A stretch of DNA of 64,000 bases, from positions 29,356,001 to 29,420,000 of the forward strand of contig NC_056428.1 of NCBI RefSeq assembly GCF_905147365.1, read 5' to 3'. The position numbers and the translations under genes are program-made. This DNA comes from Aricia agestis (Eukaryota > Arthropoda > Insecta > Lepidoptera > Lycaenidae). Below, piece by piece: positions 11,200-58,109 of the stretch (within the stretch, counting starts at the first letter, position 1; the number at the start of each line of letters is the position of its first letter). Under the pieces are notes generated by a model. The model was not told the origin of the DNA. It searched no databases and worked only from the letters and a program-made list of their open reading frames with translations.

Positions 11200-14100
11200 G
11201 TGAGTTTCATATTTATTTTCTAGTTTGATTTATATTATGTAACTTACATACTTGTGTCCCGAATTTTAATATATTCAATTATTTTAAAACCATTTCGTTT
11301 CAGAAATGGCAACAAATAAAACGTGAAGCAGCAAACACATCTAATTTATTGATACCTTGGGAGTTACGAATTAAAGAGATCGAATCGCACTTTGGCTCAG
11401 TAGTGGCATCCTACTTTACGTTTCTAAGATGGCTTTTTTGGGTCAACCTAGTGATTGCCTTCATACTTCTCGTTTTTGTTATAATACCTGAGGTAAGTAT
11501 ATTCCTTTTCAATAAAATATAGACATTATTCATAACAGAAATAGTTATTAATTACATTTTACAGTATTTAACAGCAAACCCAGAACAAGACGGCGAAAGG
11601 AAAATTATATTGGACGACGAAAAACAGAACGCGACAAATCTATTAACTTTGTGGGAGTTTGAAGGAGTCCTTAAATACTCCCTAATATTTTACGGCTATT
11701 ACAGCAACGTGGAGCGGCCACAGTATAGGATGCCTGTAGCATACTTCCTTACTGGCTTGGTCGTGTATATTTATAGTTTTGTCGCCATATTAAGAAAGTA
11801 AGTTTATTTTTCGTACGTCTTCCCGTTTTCATCACACCTAATGTTAAGCAAGTCATAGTGTAATAACACGATTAAACAATCACTTTAAATTAATTATACT
11901 ACTTTTTGCATTTTAGAATGGCAGAGAACTCTCGCATGTCAAAATTATCCGAAAAAGAAGACGAGTGTATCTTTTCATGGAAACTCTTCACGGGATGGGA
12001 TTTTATGATAGGAAATGCCGAGACAGCCCACAATCGTATCGCGTCCGTTATCCTAGGATTTAAAGAAGCTTTACTTGAGGAAGCTGAGAAAAAAAGAAAA
12101 TCTAGAGAGTGTTGTATAATTTATTAATTTTCACTTACGAGGTGGATTACATTAACCGAAAATTATGTTTTATTTTATGTTTCAGCTGGCGGATTTTATC
12201 ACAAAGAATAATAGTAAACTTATGTGTTTTAATTCTTCTTGCTGTGTCGGCATATGCAGTGGTACACGTTGTTTCCCGATCTGATGATAAGCTCAAACCT
12301 CGGAGCTGGTGGCGTGAGAATGAAACAACAATAGTTGTAACCGGAATTTCCATTACTTTTCCCTTTATTTTTGAATTCCTTGGACTACTTGAACATTACC
12401 ATCCCAGAAAGCAACTCAGGTTTCAACTGGCAAGGTAATTACATAGGTAATTACAGTTAAAAGAACTGGTCAATAAATAACATATCTCAAGTAACAAACC
12501 TATTTTATGTTTTCAGGATTATGCTCCTTAATTTACTAAATCTTTATTCATTAATATTTGCATTATTTAGCAAAATCGATGGCATGAGCAAAGAGCTTGG
12601 TTCATTACAACCAACTTTATCTTTGAACGCTACTCCAATATCTGAAGCTGTACTTGATATTAATGAGTCTGTGCTCAAGAAAGTGCAAATAAATTCCGAA
12701 TATTGTATTGAAGAGCTGATCCCATGCATACCTTGTGATATGGGAGCTTACTGTAGTGTCAATAAGCCTCCTTATTATGATCCTGATAATTTAGAAGTAA
12801 ATGATTTTACAACCCCACAAACCACTGAATTGACAGATATTAGTACATATGAAAGCGATGAGTTAAAAAGTTTTATCAAGCAAAATCATCAAAAAACACC
12901 ATTTGATTACCTACATGCTGACAGTTTAATACAATATCAGTCAAATAATTTTAATCAAGACGAGTCATTTCTAAAAGAAATTGAAAGGATTAGAAAATTA
13001 AGTGCTGTAAATTATTCCGCTGAGACCACTTCATCAGAAACTGAAGATTATGATTTAAATGACACATTTTATTCGACTTATGGGGACTTTGGCTCAGCAT
13101 CACTTTCAACGAATAGCGACGAATCATCAACTTCTGAAACTATAACAACACAAGAAGTTACATATTCCACAAATTATTATTCCAATTCCGATTTACCAAA
13201 TACTCAATTAACGACCCAGTCAGATGAAACTGTCAGCGACTTTAATAACTTTTCTGAGACAAGCCCTAGTTCCCCATTAGATAAAACAGACAGTTTCTTA
13301 AATAACTTTTCTGAGAGTTCAGCTCCTAGTACACAATCAGATGAAACTGTCAGTGACTATATTTATGACTCTTCTGAGAGTTTAACCCCAAGTACTTACA
13401 CCTCAACATATTATGATTCAGAAACAACTACAGATGAACAGAAATATTTAACAAATACGACCAAATTATCTACATTCACAGTGACAGATAGTTATTATTA
13501 TACAACTAATACTGATATGAGTAATACAGAGTCGAGTACCGACATTTTGTCCAACAGTACCCCAAAAATCGAAAGATTCTGCCCAAAGGCACACTTTAAC
13601 TGTTCACTAAATTGTGATAGCAAAAGTATTACTCAAGTTATATTAATTTCTGATTGTGTAGTAACTAGAGTTAGATGCTATTTAAGGAAATGTGTACAAA
13701 ATATGTTTTCTAAATCCAACGTAACCAATGTAACAATGGTAGATACTGTTCAGATTGACAAAGACCGTAAAATCTACAACTTAACTCTTGAAACTAAAAA
13801 AAAACTGCTTAAGTTATGCTGGGAAACAATGTTTGGCCAAGAGTTAGTTAAATTAACCATGATGGATTTGGTAAGTTTAGCAGTAATTAATATAAAAAAA
13901 TTATCTCATTGATATGATATGCAATAAACTCATTTTCTCTTTACAGGTATTCGTAGTCCTGGGAACTCTCTTTATGGATTTTTTCAGAGCCTTATTCGTG
14001 AGGCATATGAACCGCTGTTGGTGTTGGGATTTAGAAAAAAAATGTCCACAATACGGAGACTTTAAAATAGCTGAAAATATTTTGCATCTTATTAATAATC

Positions 14101-15967
14101 AAGGGATGGTCTGGATGGGAATGTTTTTCTCGCCAGGCCTTGTTTTATTAAATGTTGTAAAATTAATGATGATGATGTATCTCAGATCTTGGGCTGTAAT
14201 GACGTGCAACGTTCCACACGAAGTTGTATTCAGAGTATCTAAAAGCAATAATTTTTACCTAGCTTTGCTTTTAACCATGCTGTTTCTTTGTGTTTTACCA
14301 GTTGGTTACGCAATTGTTTGGGTCAAGCCTTCATGGCACTGCGGTCCATTTTCTGAATATGACAAAATTTATAAAATTTTAACAAGCAATATTTACAAGG
14401 TTCTTCCTAAAACATTAAATTTTTCACTGGAATATATCACGTCACCAGCAATAGTCATTCCAATGCTTGTTTTACTTATTTTAATAATTTACTATCTTAC
14501 ATCTCTTACAAATTCACTCAGAGAAGCAAACAACGATTTAAAGGTGATTTCTTATATTGAGTTAATGTAATGATTTATGAATAATAACCTTTAACTTAAT
14601 ATATTACCTATAATTATGTCATATGCATCATTTTTTAATGTTTGAATTTTCGTTTAAATACAGATTCAATTACGAAGAGAGAGAACTGAAGAACGAAGAA
14701 AAATGTTTCAATTAGCTGATACTAGGCGACGAGGTGGATCTTCATCGATAGATAACACACCATTTGCTAGATGGAAAAAAGCTTTACCAGCTTTACCTAT
14801 CAGTAAATCCATTGACTCAGACGACAAGAAACCCGGCGGTGATGAAGACATGAAAGACTCAAAAAAAACATTTAAAAAGAGAGGTATACAAAATATTGTA
14901 ATTGAAAAATAAAATAGTGTATCGTAATAATTTCGAATAACCAACTTCTTTGATATTATAATAATAACAATTAATTATTTTGGCTCATTGACATAATATA
15001 GTTTTAAAGGTCTTTGTTTTGGCTTAATACGCTTGAAGGAGATTTGAAAGTTTATTATATCGAGCATTATATAAAATTGTTACACTTGTTATAATATTGA
15101 AATTTTACACTTAATCATTCAAAATAATAACCATAATACTTGAGAAATAAGGAATATTTATCTTATCTTATCCTAAAAAGAAACGAAAGAATGTCCGATG
15201 AAAAGTATTCAGAACATAGCAAAGTACATTTTTGTCATTTGTAGTTCGGTAATTTTAATTACATTTAAATTTTAGGAATATTTGAAAAAATTGTCAACAT
15301 GGCTTGGGACAAAAGAGATAAAATAAGTAATTTTGATAAAAATCCGAGCGCTGAAGAAGAAACTGACACAGATTTTCATGAAAGTCTCCCAAAAGAAATC
15401 TTAAAAGCAAAGGAAATAGGAATTATAAAAGATGAATATTCTTATAGAGATAAATCAAGTTACAATGTAAGTGACGATACTAATATAAGGCAGACAAAAT
15501 ATGAGAAATCTTCTATAACATCTACCGAAAGAGAACTTATCAAAGACAATTTACCTACTAACAATGAGACAGTAGAAAAACCAACTCACAAAATTCGAAA
15601 AATTTCAAATAGAAAACAAAGTTCTGAATCTAGTAATCAGTCAAAACAGTCAGATTCTATAGGATCGGTGATACCAGTTATTACCATAAGCACAACTGAA
15701 AGTGATGATGAAATACTGCAAACATTCAAAGAATCAGATAAACTGACGCCAGGTTCAAAACAAAAAAATAAAAGAGACTGCTTCGAGAGACAACTATCAA
15801 AGATTGTAGACGAATCACAAGAAAAAACAAATTTGAAGCGCGTACAAAAGTCTTGTGATTTGAAATCACTCAGAAGACAAAACAGTGTTGAAAGTGTCAA
15901 TGAAAATAAAAATCCTAAAGATAGCAAGTCTAACGAAGGCGGTCATAAATATCAATACTCATTGTAA
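9970..15967 (+). CDS. Tmc: transmembrane channel-like protein (TMC1/2/3 class)
   Basis: Twelve exons keep one open frame of about 1439 codons: 9970-10147, 10506-10677, 10884-11022, 11095-11199, 11304-11492, 11565-11797, 11917-12108, 12186-12434, 12517-13870, 13947-14543, 14664-14883 and 15276-15967. TMC family hallmarks are visible: PWELRIKEIESHFGSVVASY and FLRWLFWVN before TM1, LWEFEG and FYGYY after it, FEFLGLLEHYHPR at TM4, LCWETMFG before TM6, CWCWDLE with NQGMVWMG, and SNNFY near TM8. The wording is closer to vertebrate TMC1/2/3 and Drosophila Tmc than to TMC5-8. TMC proteins form or modulate mechanically gated cation channels in sensory membranes. The start was chosen as the first in-frame ATG of an exon leading into the frame; non-coding upstream exons are possible. 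The exon 7 donor (GA|GTGTTG) is weak but is the only one that keeps frame. Confidence in family is high; exact ends of exons 1, 7 and 12 are less sure. Confidence 0.93.
11304..12434 (+). other. Tmc: Tmc exons 5-8: TM1-TM4
   Basis: Residues 199-485. Exon 5 holds the conserved pre-TM1 motif and TM1 (NLVIAFILLVFVIIPE). Exon 6 holds the short extracellular loop with LWEFEG and TM2 (PVAYFLTGLVVYIYSFVAIL). Exon 7 is the intracellular loop with FSWKLFTGWDFMIGNAETA, the counterpart of the TMC1 FTSWDYLIGNSETA motif. Exon 8 holds TM3 (VNLCVLILLAVSAYAVVHVV) and TM4 with FEFLGLLEHYHPR. Confidence 0.9.
12517..13870 (+). other. Tmc: Tmc exon 9: TM5 plus long Ser/Thr-rich insert
   Basis: One 1354-base exon covers residues 486-937. 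It opens with TM5 (MLLNLLNLYSLIFALFSK) and closes with LCWETMFGQELVKLTMMDL, the pre-TM6 segment conserved in TMC1. Between these lie about 400 residues where TMC1 has a short loop. The insert has two Cys-containing ends (CIEELIPCIPCDMGAYC and CPKAHFNCSLNCDS) and a middle dominated by Ser, Thr, Asp and Tyr. The phrase TQSDETVSD occurs twice, at about residues 719 and 758, and NNFSE also occurs twice. By TMC topology this loop should be extracellular, so it may be O-glycosylated or disulfide-linked; that is inference. Confidence 0.85.
13947..14543 (+). other. Tmc: Tmc exon 10: TM6-TM10 channel core
   Basis: Residues 938-1136. TM6 reads VFVVLGTLFMDFFRALFVR. Its Asp, about residue 948, aligns by motif with the pore aspartate of mouse TMC1 (D528 region). 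Next come CWCWDLE, YGDFKIAEN, NQGMVWMGMFFSPG, NVPHEVVFRVSKSNNFY, a hydrophobic segment LLLTMLFLCVLPVGYAI, CGPFS, and a last TM (VIPMLVLLILIIYYL). The residue aligned with a second TMC1 acidic site (AEFDISGN) is Lys here (GDFKIAEN). Confidence 0.88.
14664..15967 (+). other. Tmc: Tmc exons 11-12: Lys/Ser-rich cytosolic tail
   Basis: Residues 1137-1439. Exon 11 continues the helix after the last TM (IQLRRERTEERRKMFQLA). Its donor, AGAG|GTATAC at 14884, joins exon 12 at 15276 to give GIFEKIVNMAWDK, so the ATG at 15299 is internal. If the exon 11 donor is not used, the frame reads GIQNIVIEK and stops at 14910-14912, giving a tail about 220 residues shorter. Exon 12 is charged, low-complexity and ends YSL at 15967. 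Confidence 0.75.
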
Positions 15968-16240
15968 AAAAATATTTTAAAAAATATTATTTAGTATTAG
16001 TATTATTAAAAAGTCGAGGATTTATGAATAGCTATTGTTTTAGCAAAATCTGTTGCACTAATTTAATTATTTATGAACGTTATATAAGTAAAGTATAAAA
16101 ATTATTTATCTATTTATAACGTTCCTGATTTTATAAAAATGATTATGTGTTTCATCAAACATTAAATTTTATTTATTAAAAATATATATTGTGTTTTATT
16201 CCGCTTCACTGAGAATAACTTTTAATGATATTATATATTA
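15968..16240 (+). terminator. Tmc 3' UTR and candidate polyadenylation signals
   Basis: The sequence after the stop is AT-rich, with ATTAAA variants at 16161-16166 and 16175-16180, followed about 15 bases later by GTGTTTTATT, a plausible GU-rich element. No AATAAA is nearer. The mariner at 16241 starts just downstream, which bounds the 3' UTR. Confidence 0.4.
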
Positions 16241-17587
16241 GGTCCTTACATAATTATGAAATTGGCGTTTTGTATGGGAGGAATATAAAGTCGATTTTTT
16301 TTGTATAATATACAAGATGTTAGTGTAAACACCGTTATCCTTGAAACCATCAAATGAGCTCGTCAAAATGAACAACTTTTTCTATGAGAACAATGCTGGG
16401 AACTCAAAAATCCGTCTTCATACCCATGATGGTTTCAAGGATAACGGTGTTTACGCTTATACACTGTATTTAATTATAGGTCTACCAGAATCTGATGGTA
16501 AAAAGTGAGAAAATAAATTGAATATAGCAATACCAGGGTAATTGGAATAAAACATTTTGATCTTTTTTTTCTTGTAGCGCCTGATCCTGTGTGTGCAAAT
16601 GCAAATTTAAAAATTAATCCAATGATCAAGTATATTTTTTGAAAATCTGCTGTCAAAAATTGCCATCAGATTCAGTATAACCTATAAATAATCAAAGTAT
16701 GTAACATTGTTATCGATGCATTTTTGCCATCTTAAGGGTAGTTCGTTGATCCCTTTACTAAAAAAAACGGAGGGACGAGAGTCAATAAATCCTTTGAATG
16801 CGGTTTGGACTTAATTTTTTTTCCTTGTAGGAAGTTATCCAAATTCCGAAAAAAATGGTAGTCTGTTGGAGCAAAGTCCGGGTATTACGGTGGATGTCGC
16901 AGACATTCGAATTGCAGCTCCTCCAGTTTTGCGGCCGTCTGTTGTGCAGTATGTGGTCTAGCGTTGTCCTGAAGCAGCAGTGGCCTCGAGCGATTGACCA
17001 GCCTTGGTTGTTTAGCAGCTAGTTCTTCCATCATGGTTTGCAGTTGCTGACTTAACCGTTTGTCCAGATTTTAGAAAGCTGTAGTGAACGACACCGACAC
17101 TAGTCCACCAAACACTCACAAGTAACTTTTTCTGAGTTAATTTTCACTTAGGGCAGGATTTGGCTGATTCTCCAGGGGACAGAAGGATCCATTTTTCATC
17201 ACAAGTAATGATCCGATTTAAAATCCCTTCATTATTGTGTCGGTTGAGCAATGTAACGCAGCAGTCGACGCATGTTTTCTGGTTTGCTTCACTCAATTCA
17301 TGAGGTTAGTTCCTGCAGCACTCGTGCCACGGTAGAACTCATATTCGTAAATAAAGCGATATTTCAATTTTTCCATTGTGCGAGGATATGAACGACTCCA
17401 AAGAATAAAATATCAAGAAAAAACAAATGAATGACTGTTTTGGAAACTCAAATGTACTAAATAAATGAATATATAAATTTGAATTTGGAATTCTTAACGA
17501 AAGAGGAGATAATATTTGAGATCAAAGTTTGAGGCCTGTACATTGCCTGTACATCAAAACGCCAATTTCATAATATTATGTAAGGAC
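16241..17587 (-). mobile_element. degenerate mariner-family transposon
   Basis: The ends are inverted: GGTCCTTACATAATTATGAA against its counterpart ending ATTATGTAAGGAC. Inner sequence ATTGGCGTTTTG recurs at both ends, and TA flanks both sides (16239-16240 and 17588-17589). Read on the minus strand, 16830-17000 gives LLQDNARPHTAQQ and DFAPTDYHFF with a stop codon between them. These are the second and third catalytic-Asp motifs of a mariner DDE transposase. Frames are broken throughout, so this is a fossil. An inverted-repeat element (16324-16456) is nested near one end. Confidence 0.85.
16324..16456. mobile_element. short inverted-repeat element nested in mariner
   Basis: The left end GTGTAAACACCGTTATCCTT continues GAAACCATCA. 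The right end is the reverse complement with one mismatch (GCGTAAAC). The arms are 30 bases around a ~73-base spacer. It lies inside the mariner, so it inserted later. Confidence 0.65.
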
Positions 17588-17874
17588 TAGTTTTTATTAC
17601 TCGTAGGTAAGGACCTAATATTATTATGCACATTTTTAAATGACAAAGATAAAACCTATTTAATATAAGTACATATTAATATTATGTTACGTATAAAAAG
17701 TTAAAAACATTAGTAACTGTAATCAGCACTTTTGTAAAATACACAAAAATCTACAAAAACTATTTGATTCTAAACACACAAATCATAGTCGTCAAAACAA
17801 TATCTAGTTTTTTGTAAGGCAGCAGTCTGTATGCAATATGCATACAAACAGGTCGGGCAGCTCTGTTTCTCTGA

Positions 17875-17964
17875 ATTTTAATATAATATAATCGCTACCC
17901 TTCCCGAAACCGTCGGCTATCTCGGAGCGAACGTCATTCAGCGGGCAACTGCCGCGCGCTCAAC
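17875..17964 (+). promoter_or_regulatory. LanA: LanA putative core promoter / 5' leader
   Basis: An AT-rich TATAATATAAT stretch at about 17878-17892 lies ~75 bases before the ATG, after which base composition turns GC-rich (CCCGAAACCGTCGGC, GCCGCGCGCTCAAC). It could be the TATA region or simply AT-rich flank. The start context CAACATGG is a good insect initiation context. Confidence 0.3.
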
Positions 17965-54216
<36,252 letters not shown>

Positions 54217-54870
54217 ATAAAAGCTCACAAATGAAGACATGAGCGGATGAAGTGGGTAACTAATATTTTACAAACTAAGAGAAATTACTCATTTTTCCCA
54301 TATATAATTTGAACAAACCTTGTATCTTACCTATTTCATCATCTAGCTAATTATATCTGCTATACATAAAATCCACTTTTTTCAAATCATTTAAGTCTTT
54401 AGCTTCACATGTGCAAAATACTACAGTTTTCAAACAGTTACATAATATACTATATATAATATTCTATCTCTTCCTATTTTATCCACTCATGTCTCCAAAT
54501 ATAAGGCCTGGTAACATTCTAAGTTCTACCGACTTAATCAAATGAATACTTAATGCAATTTCAAATTTTTCAACAATTGCTGAGGAACCTTACATCGTTA
54601 CTAGGCCAAAAACTTCCACTACTTAATTCTAAAGTTTATATAAAATCAAGGCTGAAACACAATATCACTTTAGTTGAAAATAGTCAAAAATCATAAGCCT
54701 ATCTAATAAAGTACATGATAATTTACATATAAGTGACCATTATATTCAGTGCTAATTAAGACTTTCTGTGTTATACCTTCAATTTATGTATTTAAATTAA
54801 ATAAACCTACTTGTTTTGGATTAATTAACCAGTACAATAAAATGTCTTACAATAGTTAAATTTTATAATT
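54217..54870 (+). terminator. LanA: LanA 3' UTR with polyadenylation signals
   Basis: AT-rich sequence with no long frame. AATAAA overlaps the stop region (54216-54221) and recurs at 54800-54805 and 54836-54841. The last two lie close to a T-rich stretch (TAAATTTTATAATTG) and probably set the end of the transcript, giving a ~0.6 kb 3' UTR. Confidence 0.55.
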
Positions 54871-55421
54871 GATTCGATACCATAATTTTTAGTTTATGCA
54901 CAACTAACACATATCGCTTAAGTAGTACGTATACCAAAGAATTTCTTCCAGCAGTTACATAAATATAAATAAAAAATAAATAAAAATGCTGTAGTTTTAT
55001 TATGACATTTAATTTGGTACTAACGCGAACGTACCTATGGGTAGGTACACTCAGAGAAATTGATTTCCACAAATAACTGCAAATTCGCATAGCATCGCAA
55101 TCAGAGTCTACATCTAGCAGTGCAGTGGACGAGTGTGGGCTGATTAGACAGATTAAAAAATTAAAAATATAAAAAAAATCTGGTGGTGTGGCACTCGGGG
55201 ACTGCCGCGATAAAACTATTGCATAGCATTTTTATCAACTTATGTAATTGCTAGCTAAAAGCTGAGCTTTGTGAGGGCTCGCGTCGTCACACTTTGACTG
55301 ACTGATGATCTTAACATATCTGCATATAAAAAACCTTGACTGACTGATGATAACACATCTACATGTAAATAAAAATTACTAGGTATGTTAAAGCACAAAT
55401 CAATAGGCGTGATAGTTTCTT

Positions 55422-55717
55422 CGAATGGGCCGGCTCGACCGGAGAAATACCACGTTCTCACAGAAAACCGGCGTGAAACTGCGCTTGCGCTGTGTTTCGC
55501 CGAGTGAGTTTACCGGAGGCCCAATTCCCTTCCCTATCCTCCCCTATTCCCTTCCCTTCCCATCCCTACCCTCCCCTATTACCCTATTCCCTCTTAAAAG
55601 GCCGGCAACGCACCTGCAGCTCTTCTGATGCTGCGAGTGTCCATGGGCGACGGAAGTTGCTTTCCATCAGGTGACCCGTTTGCTCGTTTACCCCCTTCTT
55701 TCATGAAAACAAAAAAG
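55422..55717 (+). mobile_element. SINE/short non-LTR element, copy C
   Basis: It starts CGAATGGGCCGGCTCGACCG, slightly 5'-truncated relative to copy B. It contains a long polypyrimidine tract of CCCTTCCC / CCCTATT units, the GATGCTGCGAGTGTCCATGG block, and ends CATGAAAACAAAAAAG. It lies just downstream of LanA. Confidence 0.8.
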
Positions 55718-55847
55718 TTTTTCCGTAAAGTGTACGACAAAATGTAAAGATTGTGAGATATACTATGTAGGACTCACTTCGCTCGCCTTGATAATTCGCA
55801 TGCGTTTAGTCACACGAACACAAACACCATGCCGAAGCCTGGCAACG

Positions 55848-55918
55848 CCGGACCGACCGCGACAGGCACACCGCACAGCGGCGTTGCCGCACCGCTGCGG
55901 CTATGCCTGTCGGTCCGG
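55848..55918. repeat. GC-rich imperfect palindrome
   Basis: CCGGACCGAC is matched by GTCGGTCCGG, with GACAGGCA against TGCCTGTC inside, and an inner GCGGC-rich stem. It stands out strongly from AT-rich surroundings. It may be a transposon core or a structured element; no ORF or family is recognised. Confidence 0.6.
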
Positions 55919-56550
55919 TCGGTGCCTGTTAGAGTGGAGTTGTTAGGTTTTTTCGTTACGGAATTTCTTGATTCGGTCGCCGCGCTCAATGCTCGCGATA
56001 AAAGCTATGCAATAGCTTAAAATTCGCAGATATTTGCGATTCCAGGGGAATTCACAGTTACGAGTGGGACATAGTATAAGTGGGAGCTCTATATAAAGCT
56101 CAGCGGATAGCTCTAAATTCTAACTAATCTAATAAAAAAAACAATCTTAACTCTTATTTTTATATTATGTACTAGATATCACAAACTTAAATTACGTTAA
56201 CATAATACGAAAGACAACTTATAAGTACCAGAACTAAACGAATGCTACATACGAATTTGGCAACAAAAGCTATTTTTTAAAACAAGTAGTTTACAAAATG
56301 TTATTATTCCTTAATATAGTAATAATTGGTAACAAGTTAACAAAATAATATTTTTATGGGTAATTCAGCACCGGCTTTTAAAATAATAATATTGTTAGTA
56401 CTTAATCATAATAATATACTTAATTAATAATGAGTGCTCATTTGCAATGTGGATCTCACCTCACATGATAGTTAATTTGTTGCTAATTGAAATCATTGGC
56501 GTATCTAGATATTCTAAGGGGGAAGAGCAATAACTCGGGTGTGCCCAGAC

Positions 56551-57151
56551 CAGTATTTCCCAAAGAGAGGTACATTTTGGGTGGGCCCTGAAACTATAGG
56601 ACGATTGTCGTACTCGTTCGATTGTCATTTTAAGGAGTGAGCCCATTGAGACGGGCCGTGCCGGGGCTCATCGCAAAAATCCACAATTTTTATGGAAGCG
56701 GATGCGGATGCTAAAACACGGTCTAGTAGATTTTAGTAGAATATAGCAACGTTTTTGATATATGGACTCACGAGTGATTTAAGAGTGGTCACACTGGAGC
56801 TATCCAAAGTACTCAAAATCCGTCAATGCGTTGCGGCCCGGCCCGGCAATAGTGTGATTTAGCGCATTTTGCCCTGCGCTGAGCCCAAACTGTACGCGTA
56901 CCTTTACTCGTTCGTTCGTTGTCGTTGGTGCGTGCGGGACGGGGGCGGGGCATTCGAACGCAAACGTAATTGTAAGTAAGGCTGACGATGATGATATTAT
57001 GGTGGTGAACTACGACTACGATAAGAATTAACGGGTAAATACTGCGGCAGCAACATACCGCTGCTTTTTTATTTTCATGACACAAGGTGGGCCGCGAACT
57101 TTAAACTTTGTTGTAGATGGGTCGCGGTCCCGACAAGTTTGGGAAACACTG
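56551..57151. mobile_element. hAT-type non-autonomous element with 8-bp duplication
   Basis: The ends CAGTATTTCCCAAAG and TTTGGGAAACACTG are inverted. GCCCAGAC at 56543-56550 and 57152-57159 is a perfect 8-bp target duplication. The 601-bp interior includes a GC-rich segment (GGGCCGTGCCGGGGCTC) and a 90-codon minus-strand frame without similarity to a transposase. Confidence 0.92.
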
Positions 57152-57647
57152 GCCCAGACCATTTTGGGGTGGGCCGTGAACACCCTGGTAATTATACGCC
57201 AATAATACGCCTATGATTGTAAATATATATTATTGATAGTAATAATTTAAAATTCGGCTGAATGGGAGATTACTGCAAAAAGTTTCGGTCGACTCTGTTT
57301 AAATGTGTGCAACATGTCGGATTTTGGTCGGATTGTCTACAGTATGTGCTAGTAGCGCCCTCTGCTGCGACCTTTACGTAATATTCTCTATTGTGCTTTG
57401 CATTACGGTTTGAAGGGCACGTGTAACAAAGGTGCTACTAGTAGCATAGCTATTACCAAACGTCGCCTATCGGGATTTTATAATACATAATGTGTAATTG
57501 TAGTTACTGTACGTTCCATATTATACTAACTTGACTTTTTCTAAACATTAATTCACATAGTGAAAACACCTAACAAACCATATTTTAATAATTATAATAG
57601 GTTGGGGAAAAAGTTTCTTCGCATTTTATACAAAAATTACGTCAAAC

Positions 57648-57945
57648 GTGGAAGAGCCATGCTTCGGCACGAATGGGCCGGCTCGACCGGAGAAATACCC
57701 TGGATTCACAGAAAACCGGTGTGAAACAGCGCTTGCGCTGTGTTTCGCCGAGTGAGTTTAACGGAGGCCCAATCCCCTAGCCTCTCCTATTTCCTTCCCT
57801 ACCCTCCCCTATTACCCTATTCCCTCTTAAAAAGCCTGCAACGCACCTGCAGCTCTTCTGATGCTGCGAGTGTCCATGGGCGACGGAAGTTGCTTTTCAT
57901 CAGGTGACCCGTTTGCTCGTTTGCCCCCTTATTTCATAAAAAAAA
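57648..57945 (+). mobile_element. SINE/short non-LTR element, copy D, nested in mariner
   Basis: It begins GTGGAAGAGCCATGCTTCGG and ends CATAAAAAAAA, with TCAAAC at 57642-57647 and 57946-57951 as a target duplication. This defines both ends of the family and shows that it moves by retroposition. It inserted after the mariner. Confidence 0.88.
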
Positions 57946-58109
57946 TCAAACTGTTTTTTTATAAAGTTTATTTACCATTTACTAAAGTATATAGGTGCCA
58001 TTTTGTTGAGTCAACCTGACACTGCCTAAGGAATTCTGCAGCGACCGAAACAGGTGGAAAACTGAAGGTGCAAGGTCAGGACTGACTACGGCGGATGCAT
58101 TATAGTAGA

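Noticed and set aside
15299..15967. Independent small gene starting at the ATG at 15299
   Set aside because: An acceptor at 15275 joins exon 11 in frame and places this ATG inside a protein-like continuation, so it is best taken as the last Tmc exon.
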